Positions 1-6,924 of a DNA stretch of 10,798 bases are shown here, in pieces. Positions within the stretch are counted from its first letter, which is position 1; each line of letters starts with the position of its first letter. The stretch comes from Archangium sp. (GTDB taxonomy: Bacteria; Myxococcota; Myxococcia; Myxococcales; Myxococcaceae), in assembly GCA_016793585.1 (NCBI GenBank), contig JAEUJR010000566.1, positions 1 to 10,798 on the forward strand, given 5' to 3'. The notes below the pieces were generated by a model. It was given only the letters and a program-made list of their open reading frames with translations. It had not been told where the DNA came from and searched no databases. The translations under genes and the position numbers were made by a program.

Positions 1-1353
1 AGCGCACTCGCAGAGCAGTCGGCCCGGGCCTTCGCGTTCGCCTCCCGCGTTCGCGCCTTCGCCGTGTTGGTGTTCGTGCCGCTCGTGGGCTGGCACACCG
101 CGCAGGGCGACGAGGGCTGGGAGCCGTACCTGAAGCCGCTCGTTCCCTACGCGCTCTTCGCGCTCGCCATCTTCCAGCTGCGCTTCCGGCAGTGGGTGCA
201 CCAGGTGGGCGCGTTCTCGTTCCTCGTCGACGTGTTGTTCGTCTTCGCCCTGCAGATGCTCGCATTGCCGACCAGCCCGTTCCCCGCGGGCGTGGCTGGC
301 TTCTCGCTCGGGCTGTTCTCGTTGTTGGTGCTGCTGGCGGGTTCGTCGATGCATCGCGACGCCACGCTCGCCACCGCGCTCTTCGCAGCGCCGCTCCAGG
401 TGGCGCTCATGCGGCAGGCGGGCGTTGGCCTCGGCGCGCAGCTGAGCGCAGTCGTCGTGCTCGCGGCAGCGGCGTTGGCGCAGGCAGGCTTCGTGCGGCG
501 GCTGGTGACGATGGTGCGCTCGGCGGCGTCGCTCGAGGTCGCGCACCGGCTCGAGACCGAGCGCGTGCAGAAGCTCGAAGACGCGCGGGCCACCATCGCG
601 ACGCTGTACGAGGAGGCCGAGGCGCGGAATCGGCAGCTCTCGACGCTGCAGACCGAGAAAGACGTGCTCACCTCGCTGCTCGTGCACGACCTGCGTGCCC
701 CACTGAGCGCCGTGAAGGCCAACCTCGACTGGCTCAAGGGTGAAGTCGGCGCGTTGAACGACGAAGACGTCACGCAGGCCGTCGCCGAGTCGCGGCAGGT
801 CACCGACCGACTCACTGGCATGATTGGCGACCTCTTGAACATCTCGAAGCTCGAGGCCAACGCGCTGCCGCTGCAGGCCGAGCCGGTGCTCGCGCGCACG
901 ATGCTGCAGTCACTGGGCAAGCAGCTCGCGGCGCAGGCGCGCTCCCGGCAGGTGACGGTCACGGTCGAGGCAGAGGACTTCACGTTCGATGGCGACCAGA
1001 GCCTGCTGATGCGAACGCTGGAGAACCTGTCGAGCAACGCGCTCCGCTACACGCCGCCTTCGGGTCGAGTGCAGCTCGAAGCGCGCGCAGAGGGCGGAGA
1101 GGTGCTGCTCTTCGTGCGCAACGACGGCGCCCCGATTCCGCCGCACGTGCGGCCGACGCTGTTCGACAAGTTCACGCAGGGTGCCGACGCGAAAGAGAAC
1201 CGCCGCGTCGGGTGGGGCCTGGGGCTCTACTTCTGCAAGCTGTGTGTCGACGCGCACGGCGGCTCCATCTCGGTGGAGGACGCTCCGGGCTGGCCGACGA
1301 GCTTCGTGGTGCGGCTCCCGCGCCTCGTCGTCACCGCCGCCCGGGCTGCCTGA
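1..1353 (+). CDS. Membrane sensor histidine kinase (5' end outside window)
   Basis: This is the sensor kinase of a two-component system: it autophosphorylates on His and passes the phosphate to a response regulator, which is not in the window. The frame is open from base 1 with no stop, so the start lies upstream; a GTG at 64 is in frame but hydrophobic coding continues before it. The first ~170 visible residues hold about six hydrophobic segments, then a coiled-coil linker of roughly 50 residues. The HisKA H-box reads HDLRAPL (His about residue 229 from the window start). The HATPase_c domain has an N-box ENLSSN (341-346), an LFDKF F-box and a G2 box GWGLGL (404-409). The G1 box reads NDGAPI, so the usual Asp of DxGxG is Asn and the second Gly is Pro, a variant I know from some kinases of this class. 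There is no PAS, HAMP or receiver domain in the visible part. The ligand is unknown. Confidence 0.93.
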   Translation, partial: SALAEQSARAFAFASRVRAFAVLVFVPLVGWHTAQGDEGWEPYLKPLVPYALFALAIFQLRFRQWVHQVGAFSFLVDVLFVFALQMLALPTSPFPAGVAGFSLGLFSLLVLLAGSSMHRDATLATALFAAPLQVALMRQAGVGLGAQLSAVVVLAAAALAQAGFVRRLVTMVRSAASLEVAHRLETERVQKLEDARATIATLYEEAEARNRQLSTLQTEKDVLTSLLVHDLRAPLSAVKANLDWLKGEVGALNDEDVTQAVAESRQVTDRLTGMIGDLLNISKLEANALPLQAEPVLARTMLQSLGKQLAAQARSRQVTVTVEAEDFTFDGDQSLLMRTLENLSSNALRYTPPSGRVQLEARAEGGEVLLFVRNDGAPIPPHVRPTLFDKFTQGADAKENRRVGWGLGLYFCKLCVDAHGGSISVEDAPGWPTSFVVRLPRLVVTAARAA

Positions 1354-1428
1354 CGATTCCGTGCGACACTGGTGACGGCCCGGCGTCGTTCCGGCGAAGT
1401 CTCCTCCAGCGCCTGAGGAAGTGCCCCG

Positions 1429-1641
1429 ATGAAGCTCCTGCTCGTGCCGCTCGTGGTTCTGATGTGGTCTCCCGTCACGCCCCCGCAGGCGCAGCAGCTC
1501 GACGAGTGCGCCGCCGCCGCCCCGCACGCCATCGGCGACGACGCGGCGACGAAGTGCAAACGCAAGTGCAACTCGCAGTGCGCCGCTGCCAGCAACAAGT
1601 CGAAGTGCGTCGCCGAGTGCCGACGCGCGTGCGACCGCTGA
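1429..1641 (+). CDS. Small secreted cysteine-rich protein (70 aa)
   Basis: This is a 70-aa protein of unknown function, probably exported. The start is well supported: GAGGAAG at 1415-1421 sits about 8 nt before the ATG. Residues 1-22 form a signal peptide (MK, a hydrophobic core, then a PQAQQ region fitting signal peptidase cleavage). The mature part of ~48 residues is basic and has seven cysteines. Six of them make a symmetric pattern, CX3CX3C-X8-CX3CX3C, with one extra Cys near the mature N-terminus. CX3C spacing puts cysteines one helical turn apart, so a disulfide-linked helical hairpin or a metal-binding helix pair is plausible (inference). It lies 75 bp after the kinase gene and ends 3 bp from the convergent P450 stop, so no terminator fits between them. 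I know no named family for it. Confidence 0.75.
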   Translation: MKLLLVPLVVLMWSPVTPPQAQQLDECAAAAPHAIGDDAATKCKRKCNSQCAAASNKSKCVAECRRACDR

Positions 1642-1644
1642 GCC

Positions 1645-3009
1645 TCAGCTCCGGGCAACGCGTGGGGTGAGCTTCACCATCACCGGCCGGTCGGGCCGCA
1701 CCGTCACCATCGCGACCGGCTTGACGTCCTGCACGCTCGGGTCGACTTCGACGTCGAAGCGGGTGATCAGCTGGGCCAGCAGCATCACCGTCTCGACGAG
1801 CGAGAAGGTGTTTCCGATGCACTGCCGCTGGCCGGCCGAGAAGGGCAGGTAGCTCCACGGGTTGCGGCCCTGCGCCTTCTCGGGAGCGAAGTGGCCCGGG
1901 TCGAAGCGCTCGGGGTCGGCCCAGAAGTCTCTGTGCCGGTGCGCACCGTAGAAGTACGGCATCACCACGTCGCCTGCGCGAACGCGCACGCCCAGCACCT
2001 CGTCGTCGGCCACCACGTTGCGCGCCGTCATCGCGACGGGCCCGCGCAGCCGCAGCGTCTCGTCCACCACCTGCCGCAGGTAGCCGAGCTTCGGGTAGTC
2101 CTCGAAGCCGGGCTCGCGACCGCCGAGCACCCGGTCGACCTCTTCCTTCATCGCCTTCATCACGTCGTCGCGGCCGTGCAGCAGCGTGAAGAGCCACGTC
2201 AGCGTGAGCGCGGTCGTCTCGTGGCCAGCGACGAAGAGCGTGAAGACCTCGTCGCGCAGCTCCTGGTCGGTGAGGGGGCGGTTCGTCTCGGCGTCGATGC
2301 TGTGAATGAGCATCGAGAGCAGGGTGCCGTCTCCGGGTGGGCGTCGCCGGCCAGCCTCGATGACGCGGTAGATGACGCCTTCGACCTCGGCCATCGTCCG
2401 GTGGAACTTGCGGTTGCCGGGCGTGGGCACCCACTTCGGCATCACGAAGCCATTGCCCTGTTCGCTCACCAGCTCGAGCGCCGCGCCCAGCGACTCGTAC
2501 GAGATGTCGGCCGAGCCGAGCAGCTCGCGGCCGAAGAGCGCCACCGTCACCACGTCGAGCGTCAGCTTCACCATCTCGCGATGGGCGTCGACGGTGAAGG
2601 GCCCGCCGTGCTTCTTCAGCAGCCCGTCGAACACGAGCTGGCCCGTCTGCGCCATCGCCTCGGTGAGCTTGCCGAGTGCGGCGCGGTGGAACGCCGGGTT
2701 CATCAGCGTGCGCCGCGCCTTCCACGCGTCACCCTCGAGCGCCAGCACGCCGTTTCCGATGACACGCCGAACGCCGTCGTAGGTGCCGCCCTTGACGTAG
2801 TTCTTCGCGTTGCCCGCGAGGATTCGTTTGATGCCGTCGGGGTGCGCCACCACCACCGCGTGCATGCCGACGTCGACGCTGAAGACGTCTCCGAGCTTTC
2901 GCCACGAGTCTTCGAGCAGGCTCAGCATGCCCTCGCTGCGCACACGGGGCAGGTGACCGACGAGGGGCCAGCGGGGCAGGTGCGGCGGTTGTGGGGCGGG
3001 GGTCGTCAT
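1645..3009 (-). CDS. Cytochrome P450 monooxygenase
   Basis: This is a soluble haem-thiolate monooxygenase of 454 aa, a normal length for a bacterial P450, with no membrane anchor. All core motifs are present. The C-helix WxxxR is at 96-100, the I-helix oxygen-activation motif AGHETT at 261-266, and the K-helix ExxR at E317-R320. The DPERFDP meander follows at 365-371, and the haem-binding loop FSAGQRQCIG has Cys397 as thiolate ligand. The C-helix context (WKARRTLMNPAFH) recalls the eukaryote-like CYP4/CYP102/CYP110 type, often fatty-acid or terpenoid oxidases, but the substrate cannot be read from the sequence. No ferredoxin or reductase is nearby, so redox partners must come from elsewhere. 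The start at 3009 is supported by a promoter whose predicted transcription start lies about 4 nt before the ATG, so the mRNA would be nearly leaderless. The TetR gene is 44 bp upstream on the same strand. Confidence 0.97.
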   Translation of the reverse strand: MTTPAPQPPHLPRWPLVGHLPRVRSEGMLSLLEDSWRKLGDVFSVDVGMHAVVVAHPDGIKRILAGNAKNYVKGGTYDGVRRVIGNGVLALEGDAWKARRTLMNPAFHRAALGKLTEAMAQTGQLVFDGLLKKHGGPFTVDAHREMVKLTLDVVTVALFGRELLGSADISYESLGAALELVSEQGNGFVMPKWVPTPGNRKFHRTMAEVEGVIYRVIEAGRRRPPGDGTLLSMLIHSIDAETNRPLTDQELRDEVFTLFVAGHETTALTLTWLFTLLHGRDDVMKAMKEEVDRVLGGREPGFEDYPKLGYLRQVVDETLRLRGPVAMTARNVVADDEVLGVRVRAGDVVMPYFYGAHRHRDFWADPERFDPGHFAPEKAQGRNPWSYLPFSAGQRQCIGNTFSLVETVMLLAQLITRFDVEVDPSVQDVKPVAMVTVRPDRPVMVKLTPRVARS

Positions 3010-3011
3010 GA

Positions 3012-3048
3012 CTTACCAGATGGTAAGGAGTTCATGACCGTCTGGCAA
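3012..3048 (-). promoter_or_regulatory. P450 promoter with embedded TetR-type operator palindrome
   Basis: In the 44-bp gap between the TetR and P450 genes, the minus strand carries TTGCCA (3048-3043), a 17-nt spacer and TACCAT (3025-3020). These match the sigma70 -35 and -10 consensus at 5/6 and 4/6. The -10 lies inside a 16-bp inverted repeat, CTTACCA-N2-TGGTAAG (3012-3027), with 7-bp perfect arms, a typical size for a TetR-family operator. A dimer bound there would block RNA polymerase. Transcription would start near 3013, about 4 nt before the P450 ATG, leaving no room for a Shine-Dalgarno site. That the neighbouring TetR protein is the binder is inferred from adjacency. Confidence 0.7.
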
Positions 3049-3053
3049 CCACC

Positions 3054-3656
3054 TCACCGGCGCTTCGGGGCGATGGGGTCGAGGTGGCTGCTCAGATGCA
3101 TCGCGCGAACGACGGCCCGCTTCATGCGCTGGCGCCAGCGTTTGTCAGACCGGGGCACGAGCGCGCTCTGCATGAGCATCATCGCGCCCAGCACCGCGAC
3201 GTGGGCCTCGGGGTCGAAGCCGTCTTTGAAGTCCTTCGACTGCTCGACGACGCCCTTGATGAGGCCCAGCCACGGCGCGGCTTCGGTCTGCAGCCAGGCG
3301 AGCACCGCACCGGGGCGCTCGAGCAGCTCGAAGGCGAGGAAGCGTGAGGGCTCTTCGTTGTCGTCGAAGCGCTCGAGCACGAGCTCGATGAGCGCGCGGT
3401 AGCGGTCGTGCGAGCGGCTGACGAGCTCGGTGGCGACGGCAGGCAGCTGGTCGCGAAGCCGAAGCGCGAGCAGCTCGTACACCCCTTCGCGCAGCTTCTC
3501 CTTCGTGGGGAAGTGGTGCAGCAGGGCCTGTTTGCTCATGCCCACGGCGTCGGCCACCGCCTGCACGCTCGAGGCCTCGGTGCCGTGAGCCGCAAACGTC
3601 GCCAGCGCGCCTTCGAGAATGCGGTCCCGCGGTGAAGCACGAGGCGTTCGACGCAT
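3054..3656 (-). CDS. TetR/AcrR family transcriptional regulator
   Basis: This is a ligand-responsive DNA-binding repressor of 200 aa. The N-terminal TetR domain is clear: a basic start, helix 1 (DRILEGALATFAAHG, 11-25), and a helix-turn-helix at about 28-48 ending in ALLHHFPTKEKL, the family hallmark in which the Phe-Pro/Ser-x-Lys turn follows the recognition helix. Residues from about 70 on form the all-helical ligand-binding and dimer domain, too divergent to name an effector. The frame is open further upstream to 3770, but the ATG at 3656 fits the family's usual start and has GAGG 6 nt before it. It begins 14 bp after the small membrane protein's stop, so it is probably co-transcribed with the genes upstream. 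Its likely target is the palindrome over the P450 promoter just downstream. Confidence 0.93.
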   Translation of the reverse strand: MRRTPRASPRDRILEGALATFAAHGTEASSVQAVADAVGMSKQALLHHFPTKEKLREGVYELLALRLRDQLPAVATELVSRSHDRYRALIELVLERFDDNEEPSRFLAFELLERPGAVLAWLQTEAAPWLGLIKGVVEQSKDFKDGFDPEAHVAVLGAMMLMQSALVPRSDKRWRQRMKRAVVRAMHLSSHLDPIAPKRR

Positions 3657-3670
3657 GGCCCGCCTCGTAG

Positions 3671-3840
3671 TCAGCCCGGCCGGGCAGGGGAAGCGCGCAG
3701 CGAGCGCAGCAGCCAGACGAGGTTCCCGGCGAGGAACGCGATGTTCACCGCGCGCGCGAACGGCGCGCACCTTCGGGCCACAGCTGCCCGAGCAGCACCA
3801 CGCCGTTGAGCACCACCAACACGCCTGGCACCAGCTTCAT
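3671..3840 (-). pseudogene. Small two-helix membrane protein gene, frameshifted
   Basis: An ATG at 3840 follows a strong ribosome site (GAGGAG, 8 nt spacing) that overlaps the SIR2-like gene's stop codon as TGAGGAG. The frame starts MKLVPGVLVVLNGVVLLGQL, a good first membrane helix, then stops after 31 codons at 3745. In another frame, reached by restoring one missing base within the GCGCGC tract near 3768-3775, coding resumes with PFARAVNIAFLAGNLVWLL, a second hydrophobic helix, and ends at 3671. Joined, they make a ~56-aa two-helix membrane protein that ends 14 bp before the TetR start and fills an otherwise empty gap in the operon. The interruption may be a real one-base loss or an assembly error in a GC dinucleotide run. 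No convincing slippery site for programmed frameshifting is seen. Function unknown. Confidence 0.6.
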
Positions 3841-3852
3841 GGGGGCAGCTCC

Positions 3853-5049
3853 TCAGACGACGCGGGCGAGGCGGGTGAACGCCTCGGAGGCCGTCGCGCG
3901 TACGAAGAAGTCGCCGGCCTGTGGGGCCTCCACCGGGTACGGAATGCTGCCGCCGTCGGGAGCGATGTACGCCTCGGGGTCGACGTAGACGACCGTGAGC
4001 CCACGCTCGCGCGCCCGCATCTGCACCAGGCGCCGGTCGGCGTGCACGCCCACCACCAACAGGCTCTTCGCGCGCGGGTCGTAGTCGATGGTCGGGTAGT
4101 ACGGGCCCCAGTCGTAGCGGCGCAGCGAGACCTCGGGCAGCCCCAGCACCGCGCACTGCGAGTCGAAGTTGTTGGTGATGACGGGGCCGACGAGGTGCCC
4201 GGCGTGATGCAGCCGCGAAAGCTGCGCGTAGAAGTCGGTGGAGCCCGCGACGAGGCACGCCCGGTAGATGTCGGTCATCTCGCGGTACTTCGCCTCGGGG
4301 TCGCGGAAGAGCGACAGCAGCCCGTCGTGCTGCGCGCGGAAGATGAAGCCGTAGTTCGCCTGTGAGACGCCGTAGATGCGGTGCAGCGTCGACAGGTGCG
4401 GAATGCCGGCCTCGATGGAGGGGCCGCAGCCCAGCTCGAGCTGCGCCGGGAAGAAGTCCTTCAAGCGCTCGGGCTCGATGAAGGTGGGCTCCTGCCGCGT
4501 GAGCGTCTTGCGCAGGCCCACGTCGAAGAACACCCGCCATGGCCGTTCGGCCCAGCCCTCGGGCGGCCGGTACGACGCGGTCTTCACCACCACGTCGAGG
4601 TTCTCGAAGTGTGCAGGAATGACGTTGTTCCGCTCGACGTCCATCGGGTGCACACGCCGGCGCGTCAGCGTCGTCTCGAGGTCGCCGCGCAGAAATCGGC
4701 CATTTCCCAATTCCTTCCATTCGCCCTGCCGCAACCCTTCACGAATGGTGTGTTCGTATTCGTCGACGTGCTCCTTCGGGAGAGTGACGTTCATGACGAG
4801 GTACGCGTTGCGCAGCACGAAGTTGCGCCCCTCGACGCCGTACTCGTCGAAGAAGTGCAGCAGCCGCCGCTTCTTGTCCTCGGGGCCGGTCCACCCGCTC
4901 AGGCGCGCGTTGCTCGGGTGTTGATGGCGCCGCCAGATGCTCTCGGTGAAGCGCCGATGCCAGCCGCTCGCGTCGGAGTCGACGTGCTGCCGGTAGCGGG
5001 TGAGCAGCTCGTCGCTGAGGTCGGGAATGAGCGTGAAGGGAAACTGCAT
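3853..5049 (-). CDS. SIR2-like (sirtuin-fold) protein with unrecognised N-terminal domain
   Basis: This is a 398-aa protein, probably an NAD(+)-binding enzyme. Residues ~205-398 follow the SIR2 order. The NAD loop GCGPSIEAGIP (207-217) matches the sirtuin GAGxSxxxGIP. Then come ITNNFD (291-296), at the position of TQNID, a beta-strand SLLVVGV (329-335) at the position of lvvGTS, VVYVDPE (353-359), and a closing helix SEAFTRLARVV. The catalytic His that normally follows TQNID is not seen, and with only three cysteines in the whole protein there can be no Cys4 zinc module, so ordinary protein deacetylation is unlikely. NAD hydrolysis, ADP-ribosyl transfer or mere nucleotide binding are alternatives. 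Residues 1-200 are charged, soluble and unfamiliar to me. The start at 5049 has AGGAG 7 nt upstream and overlaps the methyltransferase stop as TGATG, implying coupled translation. Being sure of the fold does not mean being sure of the function. Confidence 0.85.
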   Translation of the reverse strand: MQFPFTLIPDLSDELLTRYRQHVDSDASGWHRRFTESIWRRHQHPSNARLSGWTGPEDKKRRLLHFFDEYGVEGRNFVLRNAYLVMNVTLPKEHVDEYEHTIREGLRQGEWKELGNGRFLRGDLETTLTRRRVHPMDVERNNVIPAHFENLDVVVKTASYRPPEGWAERPWRVFFDVGLRKTLTRQEPTFIEPERLKDFFPAQLELGCGPSIEAGIPHLSTLHRIYGVSQANYGFIFRAQHDGLLSLFRDPEAKYREMTDIYRACLVAGSTDFYAQLSRLHHAGHLVGPVITNNFDSQCAVLGLPEVSLRRYDWGPYYPTIDYDPRAKSLLVVGVHADRRLVQMRARERGLTVVYVDPEAYIAPDGGSIPYPVEAPQAGDFFVRATASEAFTRLARVV

Positions 5050-6029
5050 CAGCGTCTCCTGGCGGTCACGACGAGGTCTGGCCCGAGCCCTCGCGCGTAG
5101 AGCGCCGTGCATTCGTCGTGGGTGAGGAAGCCGGCCAGCAGGTGCAGGTTGCACTCGCTGGTGATGCGAACGTCGGTGAAGTCGGCGCGAACCAGCAGCA
5201 CCTCGATGGAGCGGCGCGAGAAGACGTGCAGATGGTCAGCGCGGAACGAGCGGTACTTCGCGCCGAAGACCTCACGCTCGAGCGCATCCATCGAGGGCAC
5301 GATGAAGCAGGCGAGGCCGCCGGGAGCGCACCGGGCAAAGGCATCGTTCACCTCGGCGCGCACGTCGGCGAGGTGCTCGAGCACGAACTGGTACAGCACC
5401 ACGTCGAACTGGCCCGCGACGTCGCGACAGGTGCCGGTGACGGTGTCGAAGCCGTACAGCGAGCGGCACGTCGCCACCGCGGCAGGGTTCACGTCGACGC
5501 CGGTGGTGCGAAGCCCGAGCTGTTCTGCTGCTGCACGTGTGAACCCGAATCCGGAGCCGACCTCGAGCAGGGTTCGCGCGGAGGGATGGAGCGCCTGCAG
5601 CCGCTCGATGAGCCGCCTCCCTTTCTGCTCGCGATAGCCGCGCTCGGCTGCATACGCATCGTAGCCCGCGCCATCGGAGCGCTTCGTCTCGTAGTAGTGC
5701 GCGTCGTACGTCGACGGTGGCGCGGCTCCGCGAAGCAGCACGCCGTGACCGCACGAGGAGCAGCGGCCCATCGTCAGCACCCCGTCATCGGTGCACGCCA
5801 TCGCGGAGCCGTTGCAGAGGGGACACGGCGCCGAGAGCGGCGGGAGTGGGCCGGCGAAGGAGCGCGCGAGCAGTGACAACCGCTGCTCCAGCGGCGCGGA
5901 GGCAGGCGTCTCGTCACACCAGCGCTGCACGATGTCTCGCCATCGCTGAGCAGCAATTCGCAACGTCTTCGTCACCAGCGCGACGTGCTCGTCGGGGTCT
6001 TCGAAGACGCGGTGGCCCTCGAGTCTCAT
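5049..6029 (-). CDS. SAM-dependent methyltransferase with N-terminal zinc ribbon
   Basis: This is a class I methyltransferase of 326 aa, soluble. Residues 1-65 are helical. A zinc ribbon follows with CPLC at 69-72 and CSSCG at 90-94. The Rossmann core starts with motif I LLEVGSGFGF (154-163), then GVDVNP (177-182) carrying the acidic residue expected to hold the SAM ribose, then FDVVLYQFVLEHL (208-220). The HLHVFSRRSIEVLL segment (266-279) is typical of Methyltransf_23/11-type proteins acting on sugars, lipids or small molecules. The substrate is not readable. Zinc-ribbon methyltransferases of this build are common in polysaccharide and natural-product clusters, which agrees with the glycosyltransferase upstream. 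The ATG at 6029 overlaps the glycosyltransferase stop by 4 bp (ATGA). The frame is open to 6101, but the overlap start is the better choice. Confidence 0.92.
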   Translation of the reverse strand: MRLEGHRVFEDPDEHVALVTKTLRIAAQRWRDIVQRWCDETPASAPLEQRLSLLARSFAGPLPPLSAPCPLCNGSAMACTDDGVLTMGRCSSCGHGVLLRGAAPPSTYDAHYYETKRSDGAGYDAYAAERGYREQKGRRLIERLQALHPSARTLLEVGSGFGFTRAAAEQLGLRTTGVDVNPAAVATCRSLYGFDTVTGTCRDVAGQFDVVLYQFVLEHLADVRAEVNDAFARCAPGGLACFIVPSMDALEREVFGAKYRSFRADHLHVFSRRSIEVLLVRADFTDVRITSECNLHLLAGFLTHDECTALYARGLGPDLVVTARRR

Positions 6030-6748
6030 CGTGAGCTCCGTCTGCCGTACAGCCGAAGCGCGGGCACGAAGTCGGCCATCACCTCGAGCGTCGACTTCCA
6101 CGGAATCGCTCCGAACGCCGAAGCGCCACGCCGCCTGCGCTGGAAGGTCACCGGCACTTCGTCACACGAGAGCCCGAGCGCGCGCGCCGAGACGCCGATG
6201 AAACACTGCCAGTGCCTGAAGTGATGACGGTGCTGGAGCAGCGTCACCAGGTGCGCGTGACGGCAGACGAAGAAGGCCGACTTGTGGTCGCTCACCTGCG
6301 TGCCGAAGCCGACGTTGAGCGCCGTGTTGAGGCCGCGTGAGAGCACCTGGCGCAGCGGGCCTTCGCTCTCGACGCGTCGCCGTGCGCCCTGCACGAAGTC
6401 GATGCCGCGTGAGCGCGCGTGCTCGAGCAACGCGGGCAACTCTTCCGGCCGGTACTGCAAATCGCCGTCGAGGCTCGCGACCCATTCACCGGAGGCGCGC
6501 GTGAGGGCAGTGCTCCATGACTGGGGAATGCCGCGGCGCCGCTCGTGGTGGAGCACGACGATGCGCGAGTGCTGCGCCGCCAACCGCAGCATCTCGGCGT
6601 GGCTGCCGTCGGTCGAGCCGTCGTCGACGAGCACGAGCTCTCCATCGATGGCGTCGAGCACCGGCGACACGCGCGCGCACAGCTCGTCGAGGTTCTCTCG
6701 TTCGTTCAGGCATGGCACGAGCACGCTGACGCGGGGCACGGCGGGCAT
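6026..6748 (-). CDS. GT2 family glycosyltransferase
   Basis: This is an inverting, GT-A fold glycosyltransferase of 240 aa that would move a sugar from a nucleotide donor, probably at the cytoplasmic face. The motifs run in order: VSVLVPCLNERENL at the N-terminus, ELVLVDDGSTDGS (37-49), and ASLDGDLQYRPEEL (91-104), whose DGD is the metal-binding DxD-type motif. SDHKSAFFVCRH (153-164) and a His/Arg-rich stretch HRHHFRHW (173-180) follow near the acceptor region. It resembles the polyprenyl-phosphate mannosyl/glucosyl transferase branch (DPM1/ArnC-like) but lacks the C-terminal membrane helices of ArnC, so it is soluble or peripheral. The ATG at 6748 is preferred over one at 6781 because GGAGG lies 8 nt before it and the protein starts directly at the domain. 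It is the first gene of the leftward operon, coupled to the methyltransferase by a 4-bp overlap. Confidence 0.93.
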   Translation of the reverse strand: MPAVPRVSVLVPCLNERENLDELCARVSPVLDAIDGELVLVDDGSTDGSHAEMLRLAAQHSRIVVLHHERRRGIPQSWSTALTRASGEWVASLDGDLQYRPEELPALLEHARSRGIDFVQGARRRVESEGPLRQVLSRGLNTALNVGFGTQVSDHKSAFFVCRHAHLVTLLQHRHHFRHWQCFIGVSARALGLSCDEVPVTFQRRRRGASAFGAIPWKSTLEVMADFVPALRLYGRRSSR

Positions 6749-6924
6749 CCTCGATACCTCCGCGACGGGCTGCAAGCGCATGCTACGCCTCGCTCGGTGT
6801 TCGTGCGGTTCGAGCCACGCTCTCCAGCCTTCGTCGGGCTCATCGTGCTCACGGTGATGGCCGTCTCTTCAGGGCCCTGCCCCTTGTGTTCTCTGCCCGA
6901 CGGGGGCTCCATTCCAAATTGCCC

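Noticed and set aside
147..1037. Long open frame on the strand opposite the histidine kinase
   Set aside because: Its product is Ser/Arg/Ala-rich low-complexity with no motif, while the other strand encodes complete kinase motifs. It is a by-product of high GC, as are similar long frames opposite the P450, the methyltransferase and the lipoprotein.
1891..3402. A 503-codon open frame on the plus strand across the P450 and TetR genes
   Set aside because: It crosses two genes with unmistakable motifs on the minus strand. The product is His/Arg/Val-rich with no domain and no ribosome site.
3657..3770. N-terminal extension of the TetR protein up to an upstream start
   Set aside because: The extension is Arg/Ala-rich and overlaps the small membrane protein in another frame. 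The ATG at 3656 has a ribosome site and matches the family start.
3745..3780. Programmed frameshifting in the small membrane protein
   Set aside because: There is no X-XXY-YYZ slippery heptamer at the switch; a lost base in the GCGCGC run is simpler.
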